DNA of 64,000 nt from Streptomyces albofaciens JCM 4342 (GTDB lineage: Bacteria > Actinomycetota > Actinomycetes > Streptomycetales > Streptomycetaceae): the NCBI RefSeq assembly GCF_008634025.1, contig NZ_PDCM01000001.1, forward strand, positions 3,752,501 through 3,816,500, given 5' to 3'. Position 1 is the stretch's first letter; every line of letters begins with the position of its first letter. The notes under the pieces are model-generated. The model saw only the letters and a program-made list of their open reading frames with translations, made no database searches and was not told where the DNA came from. The position numbers were made by a program, and so were the translations under genes. This document shows, one piece after another, positions 50,350-59,059 of this stretch.

Positions 50350-51561
50350 TCAGGCGCACGACGCCAGCACGTCCAGCAGCCGGTCGATCTCCTCCGGCGC
50401 GTTGTAGGCGTGCAGGCTCACCCGGACCGAGTGCTGCCGCTCACCCCCGCTGCCCTGGCACAGGCTGTCCGAGCGGACCATGAAGCCGTGGTCGAACAGG
50501 GCGAAGCCCAGGTCGCCCGAGGCGATGGCGTGGTGCCGGAAGGTGACGATGCCCCGGCGCCGCTGGACGTCCGCGTCGGCCGCCAGGCTGCGCCGGCACC
50601 CCAGCACCTCGTACGCGGGCAGCCGGCGCAGCCCCTCGGTCAGCCGGGCGGCCAGGGCGGTGGTCCACCGCTCGACGCGATCGGTGCCGACGGTGTCCAG
50701 CCAGTCGAACGCGGCCCGCAGGCTGCGGATGCCGGTGGTGTTCGGGCTGCCGTCCCACCCGCCGGGCTCGAACACCGGGCCCCGCGCGTTGCGGGCCCAC
50801 ACGGCGCCGGAGCCGGGCAGCGCCAGCGCCTTGTGCCCGGAGAAGACGGCGAAGTCCACGTCCAGGTCCGCCAGCGACACGGGGATGTGGCCGACGCTCT
50901 GGGCCGCGTCCAGGCAGATCGGCACCTCGGGGCCGACCGCGCGGCGGATGCGGTGCACGTTCATGTCACCGCCGTAGACGTGGTGGACGTGGGTGACCGC
51001 CACGAAGCGGGTCCGCGGCCCGGCCAGCTCGGCCAGGGCCTGCGGATCGTAGTCGCCGGAACCGGCCTGGTACGGCATCGGGCGGACCCGGATCCGCACC
51101 CCCTGCCGCGCGAGCAGGTCCCGTACCTCCAGCCACGGGACGATGTTCGCCTGGTGATCGGCGAGCGGGACCACGATCTCGTCCCCGTCCGACAGATGAC
51201 CGGCCAGCCAGTCCCGCGCGACGGCGCGCAGCCCCGCCGTCGCCCCGCTGACGAAGTGCACCCCGGAGCGCTCCGGCGCCGGGTCGCCGAGGAACTCCTT
51301 GACCCGCTGCCGGGTCTCCTCGACCAGCGCCGTGGTCCGGTTGGCCCAGGTATAGGTGCCGCGTCCGGCGTTGGCGTTGCCGGTGGTGAGGTAGTGCTGC
51401 ACGGCGTCCAGCACCGCCTGCGGCTTCTGCGTCGTGGCGGCGCTGTCCAGATAGGCCAGGTGCGGGGCGCCGGTGATGATCGGGAACTGGGCGCGGACGG
51501 CGGTGTGCCAGCCGCGCAGCTCCTCCAGCGCCGCGGTGGCGGGAACGTCCATCGTGGTCAT
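50350..51561 (-). CDS. Class V aminotransferase fold PLP enzyme (SufS/cysteine desulfurase-like)
   Basis: A 403-residue PLP enzyme. It begins like SufS/CsdA (HLAYLDSAATTQKPQAVLDA), has ADHQANIVPWLEV near the cofactor His, PICLDAAQSVGHIP with the cofactor Asp, and SGHKALALPGSGAVWAR with the Schiff-base Lys. The C-terminus has VRVSLHAYNAPEEIDRLL. A desulfurase Cys in the usual RxGHHCA loop is replaced by SDSLCQGSGGERQHS, in which a Cys is present in a different context, so desulfurase activity is uncertain; an epimerase, lyase or selenocysteine-lyase-like role is possible. ATG 51561 follows GGGAG and starts five bases after the stop of the cysteine-synthase/rhodanese gene, implying coupled expression. 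Confidence 0.85.
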   Translation of the reverse strand: MTTMDVPATAALEELRGWHTAVRAQFPIITGAPHLAYLDSAATTQKPQAVLDAVQHYLTTGNANAGRGTYTWANRTTALVEETRQRVKEFLGDPAPERSGVHFVSGATAGLRAVARDWLAGHLSDGDEIVVPLADHQANIVPWLEVRDLLARQGVRIRVRPMPYQAGSGDYDPQALAELAGPRTRFVAVTHVHHVYGGDMNVHRIRRAVGPEVPICLDAAQSVGHIPVSLADLDVDFAVFSGHKALALPGSGAVWARNARGPVFEPGGWDGSPNTTGIRSLRAAFDWLDTVGTDRVERWTTALAARLTEGLRRLPAYEVLGCRRSLAADADVQRRRGIVTFRHHAIASGDLGFALFDHGFMVRSDSLCQGSGGERQHSVRVSLHAYNAPEEIDRLLDVLASCA

Positions 51562-51566
51562 CGGCC

Positions 51567-52913
51567 TCACTCCCGTACCAGCGGGGCGCCCGCGTCGCGC
51601 CAGGCGATGATCCCGCCACGCAGACTGCGCACGTCAGGATGGCCCATCCGGGTGAGCAGCGCGGCGTACCGGGCGGACTGCTCACCGACCGGGCAGGCCA
51701 GCAGCACCGGGCGGCTCTTGCTGAACGGCAGTCCGCCGCGGACCAGTTCGCCGAAGAGCTCGTCGACGATGTTGACGGACCCGGCGATGTGCAGCGCGGC
51801 GTAGGCGAACGGGCTGCGCAGGTCCACGACGAGCGGGCGCTCGCGCTCGATCCAGCGCTCGGCGCCCTCGACGTCGATGTCCGGCGCCGCGCGCACCTCG
51901 GCGTCGGTCAGCGTGGCGGGGGAGTTCGGCTGCGGCGGCCGGCCCAGCAGCTCGGGGCGGCGCTGGCGTACGTACCCGAGGTAGCTCTCGATGCGGTCGC
52001 AGACGATGAACACCGCGGTCCGGCGCTCCGCGGGCCGGTCCGGTTCCGGGCCGGGTGCCGGCGCCGCGTCCAGTTCGCGCAGGTACCGTACGGCGCCGAA
52101 GTACGCGGCCCCGCTGGTCGGCCCGGCCAGGATGCCGCACCGCCGGGCCAGCGTCAGCATGCCGTCGAGCGCCTCGTCGACGGTGACGGACGCGAGGGTG
52201 TCGTAGGTGCCCGGGTCGAACAGGCCGACCTCCTGCACCTCGTCGATGGTGCGGATGCCCGGCACGAAGTCCGCCTTGTGCGACACCAGCCCGACGACGC
52301 CCACCCGCGGATCGTGCTCGCGCAGCACCCGGGCGACCCCGGTGGACGAGCCGGCCGTCCCCACACAGGCGATGAACCAGTCCGGGGCCCGGCCGTCCAG
52401 GTCCTTGACGATCTCCGGCCCGGTGCCCTCCACGTGGGCCTGCGTATTGCGGTCGTTGTAGTACTGGTCGGTGTACAGATAGGCACCGTCCGGTTCGCTG
52501 AGCGCCTGGTGGAACTGGGTGAGCGGATCGTCGGTGTTGGTCGGGTCGAGGCATTCGGTCTGCCCCGGCAGTTCCTCGACCTCCGCGCCCAGCAGCAGGA
52601 GGAGGTCCTTGACCTCCGGAATGCGCATGCGGTTCGTGACGGTCTTGAAGGGCACCCCGTGCATCCCGGCGAGCACGGCCAGCGCCTTGGCCGTGTTGCC
52701 GCTGGACAGCTCGACGACGGTACGGCCCTCGTCCGCGGCCGTGGCCAGGCCCTGGCGTGCCATGTTCCAGGCCGCCCGGTCCTTGACCGAACCGAACGGG
52801 TTGAGCATCTCCAGCTTCGCGTAGAGATCTATGGTGCGCAGGCCGTGGACGGACGGATCGATGCGTACGAGCGGGGTGTTGCCGATGGCGTCGGTGATGC
52901 GCTCGAACCTCAT
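51567..52913 (-). CDS. Cysteine synthase-family PLP enzyme fused to a rhodanese domain
   Basis: A 448-residue fusion. Residues 1-320 are a fold-type II beta-replacement enzyme. DAIGNTPLVRID opens the domain, the PLP Lys is in NPFGSVKDRAAWNMA, the substrate loop is ELSSGNTAKALAVLAG and the phosphate-binding region is CVGTAGSSTGVARVL. Residues 345-448 are a rhodanese domain with active-site Cys in LLACPVGEQSARYAALL and the closing motif LRGGIIAWRDAGAP. The pairing implies that sulfur from the rhodanese persulfide, or made by the neighbouring desulfurase-like enzyme, feeds beta-replacement; related stand-alone enzymes include SbnA and Y4xP. ATG 52913 overlaps the upstream stop as ATGA. Confidence 0.87.
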   Translation of the reverse strand: MRFERITDAIGNTPLVRIDPSVHGLRTIDLYAKLEMLNPFGSVKDRAAWNMARQGLATAADEGRTVVELSSGNTAKALAVLAGMHGVPFKTVTNRMRIPEVKDLLLLLGAEVEELPGQTECLDPTNTDDPLTQFHQALSEPDGAYLYTDQYYNDRNTQAHVEGTGPEIVKDLDGRAPDWFIACVGTAGSSTGVARVLREHDPRVGVVGLVSHKADFVPGIRTIDEVQEVGLFDPGTYDTLASVTVDEALDGMLTLARRCGILAGPTSGAAYFGAVRYLRELDAAPAPGPEPDRPAERRTAVFIVCDRIESYLGYVRQRRPELLGRPPQPNSPATLTDAEVRAAPDIDVEGAERWIERERPLVVDLRSPFAYAALHIAGSVNIVDELFGELVRGGLPFSKSRPVLLACPVGEQSARYAALLTRMGHPDVRSLRGGIIAWRDAGAPLVRE

Positions 52914-54442
52914 GCAGTCCCTTTCGTCCGGCGGGATAGGTGCGGCCAGTACTGCTCGTCCAGGCACCAGCGCCAGGGCGCGTCCTCCTGGCCGGGTCCG
53001 TCCGCCGCCCCCTCCTGCCATACGGCGACCTTGCGGGCGACGGGCTGCCGCTGCGCCTCGTCGGCGCTGAAGTCCATGCAGTAACCGGCGGTGTTGGCGA
53101 ACGCCAGCAGGTCACCGGGGTGCGGCGCGGCCGGCAGATGGACCGCGCGCCGGGTGATCATGTCGGCCTCCAGGCACAGGTTGCCCGCGAGGTAGACCGC
53201 CACCGGGCCGCCGTCCGGGACCGGCCGCGCGGTACGCGGCACGAGGACGGGGTCGACGAGGACGCCGTGCTCCTCCAGGCCGATGTCGTCGGCGTTCGCG
53301 TCCAGGCGTACGAGGAGGTGGTCGGGGGCCGTACGGCCGCGGGCAGCGGGCTCACCCTCGGTGGCTTCCGTACGGCGTACCTCAAGCACCCGCGCCAGGG
53401 TGACCCCGCACTGGTCCACCAGGGCGCGGCCCGGCTCGGTGTGCAGCTCGTACAGGTTCTCCAGCAGCAGGGTGGCCAGCGGGCGGCCCAGCGAGGGGGC
53501 GGGGAGCGACAGGAGTTCGTCCAGGTACTGGGCGCCGGCGGCCGGGCGGTGGGCGGGGTAGAGGGCGAGCGCGCCGCGCAGGGTGCCGTTCTCGTTGCGC
53601 AGGCCGTAGGTGTGGCGGCGCCAGGTCATCGGCGGGCGGGTGCCCAGCGCGGCGTTGGTCAGCTCGGTGGTGTAGCGCTGCCACTGCGCGCCGTCGGCGA
53701 GGTAGTCGGTGCCGAAGCCGCCGCCGATGTCCACGGCACGCGGCGTGAGGCCCCGGGCGCGGCACGTGTCCAGGGCCTTGACGCACCCTTCGAGGGCGAC
53801 CGCCTTCTCGGCCGGGCTGGTGGTGTCGAGGTGGTAGCCCACCCCGGTCAGCTCCACCGCGTCGCCGTGCCGTTCGACCGACTTGAGCAGGCCGTCCAGG
53901 TCGCCTTCGGCCGTACCGAAGCGGCTCTGCCGGGTGAGCAGCCTGACGCCGGGGGCGCGGAAGCCGGAGAGCCGCAGCAGGACGCGGACGCGGGGGAGGT
54001 GGTGGTCCCGCACCAGCGTGGCGAGTTCGTCCAGTTCCCCGGGGCCGTCGACGTGGACGGTGGCGCCGGAACGGGCCGCCAGCCACAGGAACGCGGTGTT
54101 CTTCGGCCCGGTCGCCAGGATCCGGTCCGGTGCGAACCCGGACCCCAGCGCGTGCTGGAGTTCGCCGAGGGACGCCACGTCCATCCCCGCGTCCGTGGCC
54201 GCGAGCCGCCGCACCAGGGCGCTGGACCGGTTCGCCTTGTGCGCGAAGTGGATGCCGCCGCTGAGGTGGTGGCGCCGGTAGACGGCCCGGAAGGCGGCGA
54301 GGTTCTCGGCGATCCGGTCCGGCAGCAGCACGTTCAGCGGCGAGCCGAGTCCGCCGGCGAGCGTATGGAGAAACGTCCTTGCGCGGAGCAGGGAAACCAG
54401 CCGGGACTCCAACCGCGGTTCCAGGTACAAGGGAACGTCCAT
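52910..54442 (-). CDS. Y4yA-like PLP-dependent decarboxylase (alanine racemase fold)
   Basis: A 510-residue fold-type III PLP enzyme related to diaminopimelate/ornithine decarboxylases. The PLP Lys is in GIHFAHKANRSSALVRRL. AGMDVASLGELQHAL and TGPKNTAFLWLA follow along the barrel, the phosphate loop is RAVDIGGGFGTDYL, and the C-terminal beta domain contains AGNLCLEADMITRR and FANTAGYCMDF (active-site Cys/Tyr region). Overall it resembles the Y4yA family of rhizobial plasmids and actinobacteria, whose substrate is unknown. It is translationally coupled (ATGA) to the cysteine-synthase/rhodanese gene. Start 54442 has GGGGGAAG upstream. Confidence 0.87.
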   Translation of the reverse strand: MDVPLYLEPRLESRLVSLLRARTFLHTLAGGLGSPLNVLLPDRIAENLAAFRAVYRRHHLSGGIHFAHKANRSSALVRRLAATDAGMDVASLGELQHALGSGFAPDRILATGPKNTAFLWLAARSGATVHVDGPGELDELATLVRDHHLPRVRVLLRLSGFRAPGVRLLTRQSRFGTAEGDLDGLLKSVERHGDAVELTGVGYHLDTTSPAEKAVALEGCVKALDTCRARGLTPRAVDIGGGFGTDYLADGAQWQRYTTELTNAALGTRPPMTWRRHTYGLRNENGTLRGALALYPAHRPAAGAQYLDELLSLPAPSLGRPLATLLLENLYELHTEPGRALVDQCGVTLARVLEVRRTEATEGEPAARGRTAPDHLLVRLDANADDIGLEEHGVLVDPVLVPRTARPVPDGGPVAVYLAGNLCLEADMITRRAVHLPAAPHPGDLLAFANTAGYCMDFSADEAQRQPVARKVAVWQEGAADGPGQEDAPWRWCLDEQYWPHLSRRTKGTA

Positions 54443-54499
54443 ACGGAATACTTCCCCCGGTACGGACCCGAGGCCACCTCGTACGCGGAACCGGCCGGG

Positions 54500-54528
54500 C
54501 GTACCGGCCGCGGCGGGCGGCCGGTACG
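54500..54528 (-). terminator. 12-bp stem hairpin after the APC permease gene
   Basis: CGTACCGGCCGC (54500-54511) pairs perfectly with GCGGCCGGTACG (54517-54528) around a 5-base loop, 5 bases beyond the permease stop on the minus strand. It separates the permease from the decarboxylase operon, though read-through is possible. Confidence 0.8.
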
Positions 54529-54533
54529 GTCCC

Positions 54534-56177
54534 TCACCCGGAGGCGGTCCGGGACTCCGCCAGGTGCCGGACGCCGGACCGCACGGCCCAGAAGAACACC
54601 GCGAGCGCGAACACCGCCACGGTCAGCGAGTCGTACGGAGCGGGCAGCCGGCCGGATCCCCCGAAGCTGCCCAGCCAGGACAGCACGGTCAGCGCCCCCA
54701 GGTACACCACCAGCCAGGCGCCGGTACGCAGTTCGGTGAACAGGGGCAGCCGTCGTCCGGCACCGTCCCGGTCGCCCACGGAGTCCGCCGCGCCGTCCCC
54801 GGAACGCCGCATGGCCAGGAAGATCAGCAGCCCGCCGAGGACCAGCGGCAGTGCCAGCCGCAGGTTGTGCCAGCCCGACCAGTACACGAACTCGCCGGCC
54901 ACCACGAAGCTCACCGGCGCGATCCAGCGCAGGCCCGGCACCCAGCCGGACGTGGTGCTCCCGGGGTCGGCGAGGAAGACCGCCGCGGCGACCGCGGACG
55001 CCCCGTAGATCAGCAGGTACATGTTGCCCATGACGCTGACGATGTCCTGCCAGCCCCCGAACGGCAGCAGGAAGACCACGATCACCGCGAGATTGATCAC
55101 CAGCGCCCGGCGCGGCACGCCGAACCGCTCGTTGACTGCCATGAAGTAGCGGGGGAGGGTGCGGTTCTTCGCGAGTGCGTAGGTGTGCCGGGCGTTGATC
55201 GCCACGCCCACGAACGCGGAGCCGCCGGGGGAGATCACCGCGTCCGCGTACAGCAGGCTGGACAGCCAGTGGAGGTTGAGGATCAGGGCCAGCTGTCCGA
55301 AGGGGGAGTCGAAGGAGACACCCTTCCAGCCGCCGCCGAGCAGGTTCTCGGGGACGGTGAACAGGAACGCCACCTGGAGGGCCAGGTACATGGCGACCGC
55401 CAGGGCGATGCCGGTCAGGACGGCCGCGGGAATGGTCTTGCGGGGATTGCGGGCCTCGCCCGAGAAGTCCAGCGGCGCCTGGAACCCGTTGACCGAGTAG
55501 ACGATGCCGCCGCCGGCCAGCGCGGTCAGGCAGGCGGCGTACCCGTACGGGGCGAAGCCGCCGTGGTCGGTCAGACGTCCTTCGTGCCAGCCGGAGGCGA
55601 CGAGCGCGATCACGGTGATCACCGGCACCGCGATCTTGAACACCGAGACCAGGTTGTTCAGCCGTGCGAACAGCCGCACCGCGTACCAGTTCAGCGCCGT
55701 CAGGACCACACTGAGCGCGGCGGCGACCCCGACCCCGGCCAGGGTGAGGGTGTGGCCGCTGTAGAGGCCCGGCACATAGTGCGCGGCGTACTGCATGATC
55801 GCGCTGATCTCGGCCGCGGTGCCGCCCACTGAGAGCAGCACCGACCAGCCCACCAGCGTGCCGACCAGCCGGCCACTGGCGAACAGCGGCCAGCGGACCG
55901 TACCGCCGCCCTCGGGCCGCGACGCGCCCAGCTCGACCATGACCAGGGCGACCAGCGCGCACAGCAGGCCGGCGCCGATCCAGGAGAGCAGCGACGCGGG
56001 TCCCGCCGTCTGCGCCGCGTACAGGGCGGCGAACAGCCAGCCGGACCCCACGATGTTGGAGAACCCGATCGAGGTGAGCCCCCAGAACCCCAGGTCACGG
56101 CGCAATCGGCGCTCCTGCGCCAGCACCACTGGCGCACCGGCCCCATCGACCTCATCCGTCACCTGACGTTCCGACAC
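54534..56177 (-). CDS. APC-superfamily amino acid/amine permease
   Basis: A 547-residue protein with about 12-14 membrane helices. Landmarks are DLGFWGLTSIGFSNIVGSGW in helix 1, GGGIVYSVNGFQAPLDFSGE in helix 6 with RNPRKTIPAAVLTG after it, and AINARHTYALAKNRTLPRYF between helices 8 and 9. A hydrophilic loop near residues 460-490 (RRSGDGAADSVGDRDG) precedes two final helices. The GTG at 56177 (VSERQVTDEV) is supported by GGAAGGAAG. It lies immediately upstream of the three-gene PLP cluster and may import its amino acid substrate or export a product, although a terminator separates them. Confidence 0.88.
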   Translation of the reverse strand: MSERQVTDEVDGAGAPVVLAQERRLRRDLGFWGLTSIGFSNIVGSGWLFAALYAAQTAGPASLLSWIGAGLLCALVALVMVELGASRPEGGGTVRWPLFASGRLVGTLVGWSVLLSVGGTAAEISAIMQYAAHYVPGLYSGHTLTLAGVGVAAALSVVLTALNWYAVRLFARLNNLVSVFKIAVPVITVIALVASGWHEGRLTDHGGFAPYGYAACLTALAGGGIVYSVNGFQAPLDFSGEARNPRKTIPAAVLTGIALAVAMYLALQVAFLFTVPENLLGGGWKGVSFDSPFGQLALILNLHWLSSLLYADAVISPGGSAFVGVAINARHTYALAKNRTLPRYFMAVNERFGVPRRALVINLAVIVVFLLPFGGWQDIVSVMGNMYLLIYGASAVAAAVFLADPGSTTSGWVPGLRWIAPVSFVVAGEFVYWSGWHNLRLALPLVLGGLLIFLAMRRSGDGAADSVGDRDGAGRRLPLFTELRTGAWLVVYLGALTVLSWLGSFGGSGRLPAPYDSLTVAVFALAVFFWAVRSGVRHLAESRTASG

Positions 56178-56458
56178 CGAACTTCCTTCCTGCTCCGTTA
56201 CCGACGGCTCATGACCGTCCGCATGCGGATTCTGCCGCTCCATGGCCGAAAAAGCGCACGTCACCACGCGCGGACGGGGAGTGGGAGACCGATATGTCCG
56301 GTGGCGGAGTGCCCGATATCTGCCCTGATGGCGGGAGATGGCGGGCGGTCACAGGGTGACTCGCCCGCCGGAAAGGAAGAAGATGACGGCTGTATGAAAT
56401 CTGCGGCCGGCCGGTCGGCCAGCCAGTCGGCCGGGCGTCGTACGGTGCCGTGCGGCGG
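56178..56458. other. Intergenic region without a gene
   Basis: Between the permease start and the collagenase terminator no protein-like frame is seen. Imperfect GGCCGGTCGGCC/CAGTCGGCCGG repeats at about 56405-56433 may form a hairpin. Promoter elements for the permease presumably lie at 56190-56260 but none is clear. Confidence 0.4.
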
Positions 56459-56503
56459 GGTGCGGCGGGGCGCGGCCACCGACACACCGCGCCCCGCCGC
56501 ACC
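56459..56503 (-). terminator. 17-bp perfect stem terminator after the collagenase gene
   Basis: Bases 56459-56475 pair perfectly with 56487-56503 around an 11-base loop. The stem starts 6 bases beyond the collagenase stop codon on the minus strand. Confidence 0.9.
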
Positions 56504-56509
56504 GCCCGG

Positions 56510-58840
56510 TCAGCTGCGCAGCGGACCCTCGCAGGCGAAGGACGCGCTCCCGGCCCGGCCGTCGGACCAGACGTCCACGGCCCCGAAGGAGCAGTTCATG
56601 TCGGCGAGGTTGTTGGCGGCGGCACCGGCCCGGTCCAGCAGGAAGTAGTCGACGGTCTCCGACATGTCGGCGAAGACCCGGTCCGGGTCGCGGGCGTCGG
56701 AGAGGTGGGCGGTGATCCGGCCGGTGCAGGTGAAGCGGGACCGCCCGGCCGGCTCTCCGGTGCCCGTACAGACGGGGGTGATGTACGTGGCCCGGGTGAA
56801 GGCCGCCCGCACCTCGGACGCCTCGGCGAACCGCAGCGACCCGTTGGGCGTGAAGGCGGTCCGCGGCACGTACAGATCGTCGGCCTTCGGGATCTGGGCG
56901 TCGAGGAAGGCGTCGTACGCGCGCTGCAGCCCGCCGTCCGCGCCCAGCCGGGTCCGCCAGGCGTCGAACCCCTTCGGGTCGTCGGCGCGCTGGTAGCCGT
57001 ACATCTCCCGCAGCAGCGACGGCCGCTGCTGCCACAGGAACTCGAAGAACGTCCCGGCGTAGTCGTAGAAGCGGAAGCCGTCACCGGCGTACGTGGCGTG
57101 CAGCAGCCGGTCGACGCTCATTCGGGGACCGCCGTTCGCGGTGTCCGCGATCACGCCCTTGACCAGGGATTTGCGCACCTTCACCCCGTCGTCGCGGGTG
57201 CTCCCGGCGAAGAACTCGGCGGTGCCCTCGTCCATCGCGGTGGTCAGGTCGCCGGTGTACCAGGGCCCCTCGCCGAAGCTGCCCGGCACGGCCCAGCGGC
57301 CGTTCAGGTAGTGGGTGTACTCGTGCCGGAACAGCTCTTCGAGGGTGAGCGAGGAGTCCTGCGGGACGCGCCGCTGGTAGGTGTAGAAGGTGGCGCCGTT
57401 CTCGATGTAGACGCCGCCGTTGTCCGTGCCCATGCCGGTCAGCAGCGGGTGCATGATCTCGTACTCGGCGCGCGAGGCGTACAGGTGGACGTGCAGCGTG
57501 GTGTTGGTGTCGCCGGCCAGCGGCACGTCCGTGCCGAGCACCCGGAAGAACTGCGCCTTGACCTGCTTGCTCGCGTAGTAGAGCTGGTCGACGGTGGCCC
57601 GGTCCAGCGCGGTGCGCACCTCCAGGGTGCCCTGGTCGTAGGTGTACGTGTGCGGGAAGATCTCGCGTTCCAGCTGCGCCCGGCAGACGCCGTACCGCGC
57701 ACAGTCGCCGAAGAAGTTCAGCCAGCCCGCCACCCCGGCCCACGGGGCGCTGCGGCGGCCGAAGTTGGCCTCGGTGACGGTGAGCAGGCCGCCGAGGTCG
57801 CTCACGATGGAAGTCTTGAGGGCGTCGATCTGTCCGAAGCGGCCGTACTCGCCCAGCGCGTCGCGCACCGCCCAGGCGTTGGCCGTGCCCTTCAGATGGG
57901 TGTGGCCGGAGAAGGCGCGGAAGTCGGCGCGGTACGCGGCGTCGGCGGTCACCGCGGCCCGGAAGGCCGTGTCGTTGTTGCCCGGGTACACGCCGAGGTA
58001 GTTGACGGTGAGCGCGGCGAGGGCGGCACCGCCCCACATCGGGTCCGTGGCGGTCGGCTTGCCGGGGCCCATGGTTGCCAGTACCCGTCTCACCAGCGGA
58101 AGTTGGTGCTGGCGCAGCCCCGGAGCGCTCGCGGTGGTGAGGGCTTCGCGCAGCGTCCCGGCGTTGTGCCGGGTCGGCTCGAAGGTGCGGGGCGCGGTTC
58201 CGTACGCGGCCACGGCCGCCCGCATCGCCTCGACCGTCGGGGCGTCCGTGACGTCGATCTCGGCACGCGAGAAGTCGTGGTACACGACCGCGTGCAGATA
58301 GGTGAACAGCTCGTACAGGTGGGTGGCGTCGGTGCCGTCGTGCTGCGGCGCGAGCGCGCTGATCCGGTGGGCGACGGCCTGTACGTGCGGCTGCGACATG
58401 ACCGGGGCGAGCCGCGCGTCCCAGGTCCAGATCAGCCCGCGCAGACAGCCCTCGGCGGTGACGGCCGGATCGGTGAGGAAGTCCGCGAGGGCTTCGGGGC
58501 CGAGGCGGGTGAGGGCGTCGAGGGTGCAGGTGGGAGCGGTGCCCGGGCGGTGGCCGTCGGGAGCGCTTCCCGACAGGTCGCCGGGGGTGCGGCCGCGCGG
58601 CACGCGGCCGTTGCCGGGCGGCAGGTCCCGGGCCGCGGGCCGCGGCGCGTCGGCGAACCGGTCGGCCCGGTCGGTGTCGTGCCGCCGGTCCGCCGGGCCG
58701 CCGTCGGGGCCGGCCGCCGGCGCGACGTCGGCCGGCCGGCCGGGCGCCGCGCCGTGGGCGGCCTGCGCCGCGGGAAGGAGGAGGCCCACCGAAAGAACGG
58801 CGCTCAGCAGACCCTTGCGCACAGTGCGTAACGGAAACAC
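56510..58840 (-). CDS. Secreted M9-family metalloprotease (bacterial collagenase)
   Basis: A 776-residue extracellular zinc protease. GTG 58840 (VFPLRTVRKG) follows AGGAG and opens a typical signal peptide ending near AAQAAHGA. A charged, low-complexity propeptide-like stretch (residues 30-95) precedes the collagenase activator-like domain. The catalytic domain has HEYTH at residues 506-510 and the third zinc ligand Glu538 in AMDEGTAEFFAGS, the M9 arrangement; the preceding GGVYIENGATFYTYQRR is also family-typical. The C-terminal 110 residues form a separate beta-rich domain with paired Cys. It degrades collagen-like or other proteins; in soil bacteria this serves nutrition. A promoter with TTGTCA/TAGGTT lies at 58951-58979, and a GntR gene is adjacent. 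Confidence 0.92.
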   Translation of the reverse strand: MFPLRTVRKGLLSAVLSVGLLLPAAQAAHGAAPGRPADVAPAAGPDGGPADRRHDTDRADRFADAPRPAARDLPPGNGRVPRGRTPGDLSGSAPDGHRPGTAPTCTLDALTRLGPEALADFLTDPAVTAEGCLRGLIWTWDARLAPVMSQPHVQAVAHRISALAPQHDGTDATHLYELFTYLHAVVYHDFSRAEIDVTDAPTVEAMRAAVAAYGTAPRTFEPTRHNAGTLREALTTASAPGLRQHQLPLVRRVLATMGPGKPTATDPMWGGAALAALTVNYLGVYPGNNDTAFRAAVTADAAYRADFRAFSGHTHLKGTANAWAVRDALGEYGRFGQIDALKTSIVSDLGGLLTVTEANFGRRSAPWAGVAGWLNFFGDCARYGVCRAQLEREIFPHTYTYDQGTLEVRTALDRATVDQLYYASKQVKAQFFRVLGTDVPLAGDTNTTLHVHLYASRAEYEIMHPLLTGMGTDNGGVYIENGATFYTYQRRVPQDSSLTLEELFRHEYTHYLNGRWAVPGSFGEGPWYTGDLTTAMDEGTAEFFAGSTRDDGVKVRKSLVKGVIADTANGGPRMSVDRLLHATYAGDGFRFYDYAGTFFEFLWQQRPSLLREMYGYQRADDPKGFDAWRTRLGADGGLQRAYDAFLDAQIPKADDLYVPRTAFTPNGSLRFAEASEVRAAFTRATYITPVCTGTGEPAGRSRFTCTGRITAHLSDARDPDRVFADMSETVDYFLLDRAGAAANNLADMNCSFGAVDVWSDGRAGSASFACEGPLRS

Positions 58841-58950
58841 CGGCTGCTCCTGGGTAGAGGGGGTGGGGGGGCACGTGCGGAGCCGCGCGACATCAACCAC
58901 CGCGTGCCGAGCGGGAGTTGAGCCGTCCGCCGGGCCGCGGCGCGCCCCGT

Positions 58951-58979
58951 AACCTAGTAATGTGACATTGCACTGACAA
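58951..58979 (-). promoter_or_regulatory. Promoter and palindrome for the collagenase gene
   Basis: On the minus strand TTGTCA (58974-58979) and TAGGTT (58951-58956) are separated by 17 bp. The spacer contains AATGTGACATT (58959-58969), an 11-bp palindrome that could be the operator of a repressor such as the neighbouring GntR protein. Confidence 0.6.
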
Positions 58980-59059
58980 CCCGTCGGCCACGGGTTTCGG
59001 TGCCCGGGCTGTTCAGGGCTGTGCCCCGGACGCGCGCCCGGGTCCCCTCCGTCGTTCCT

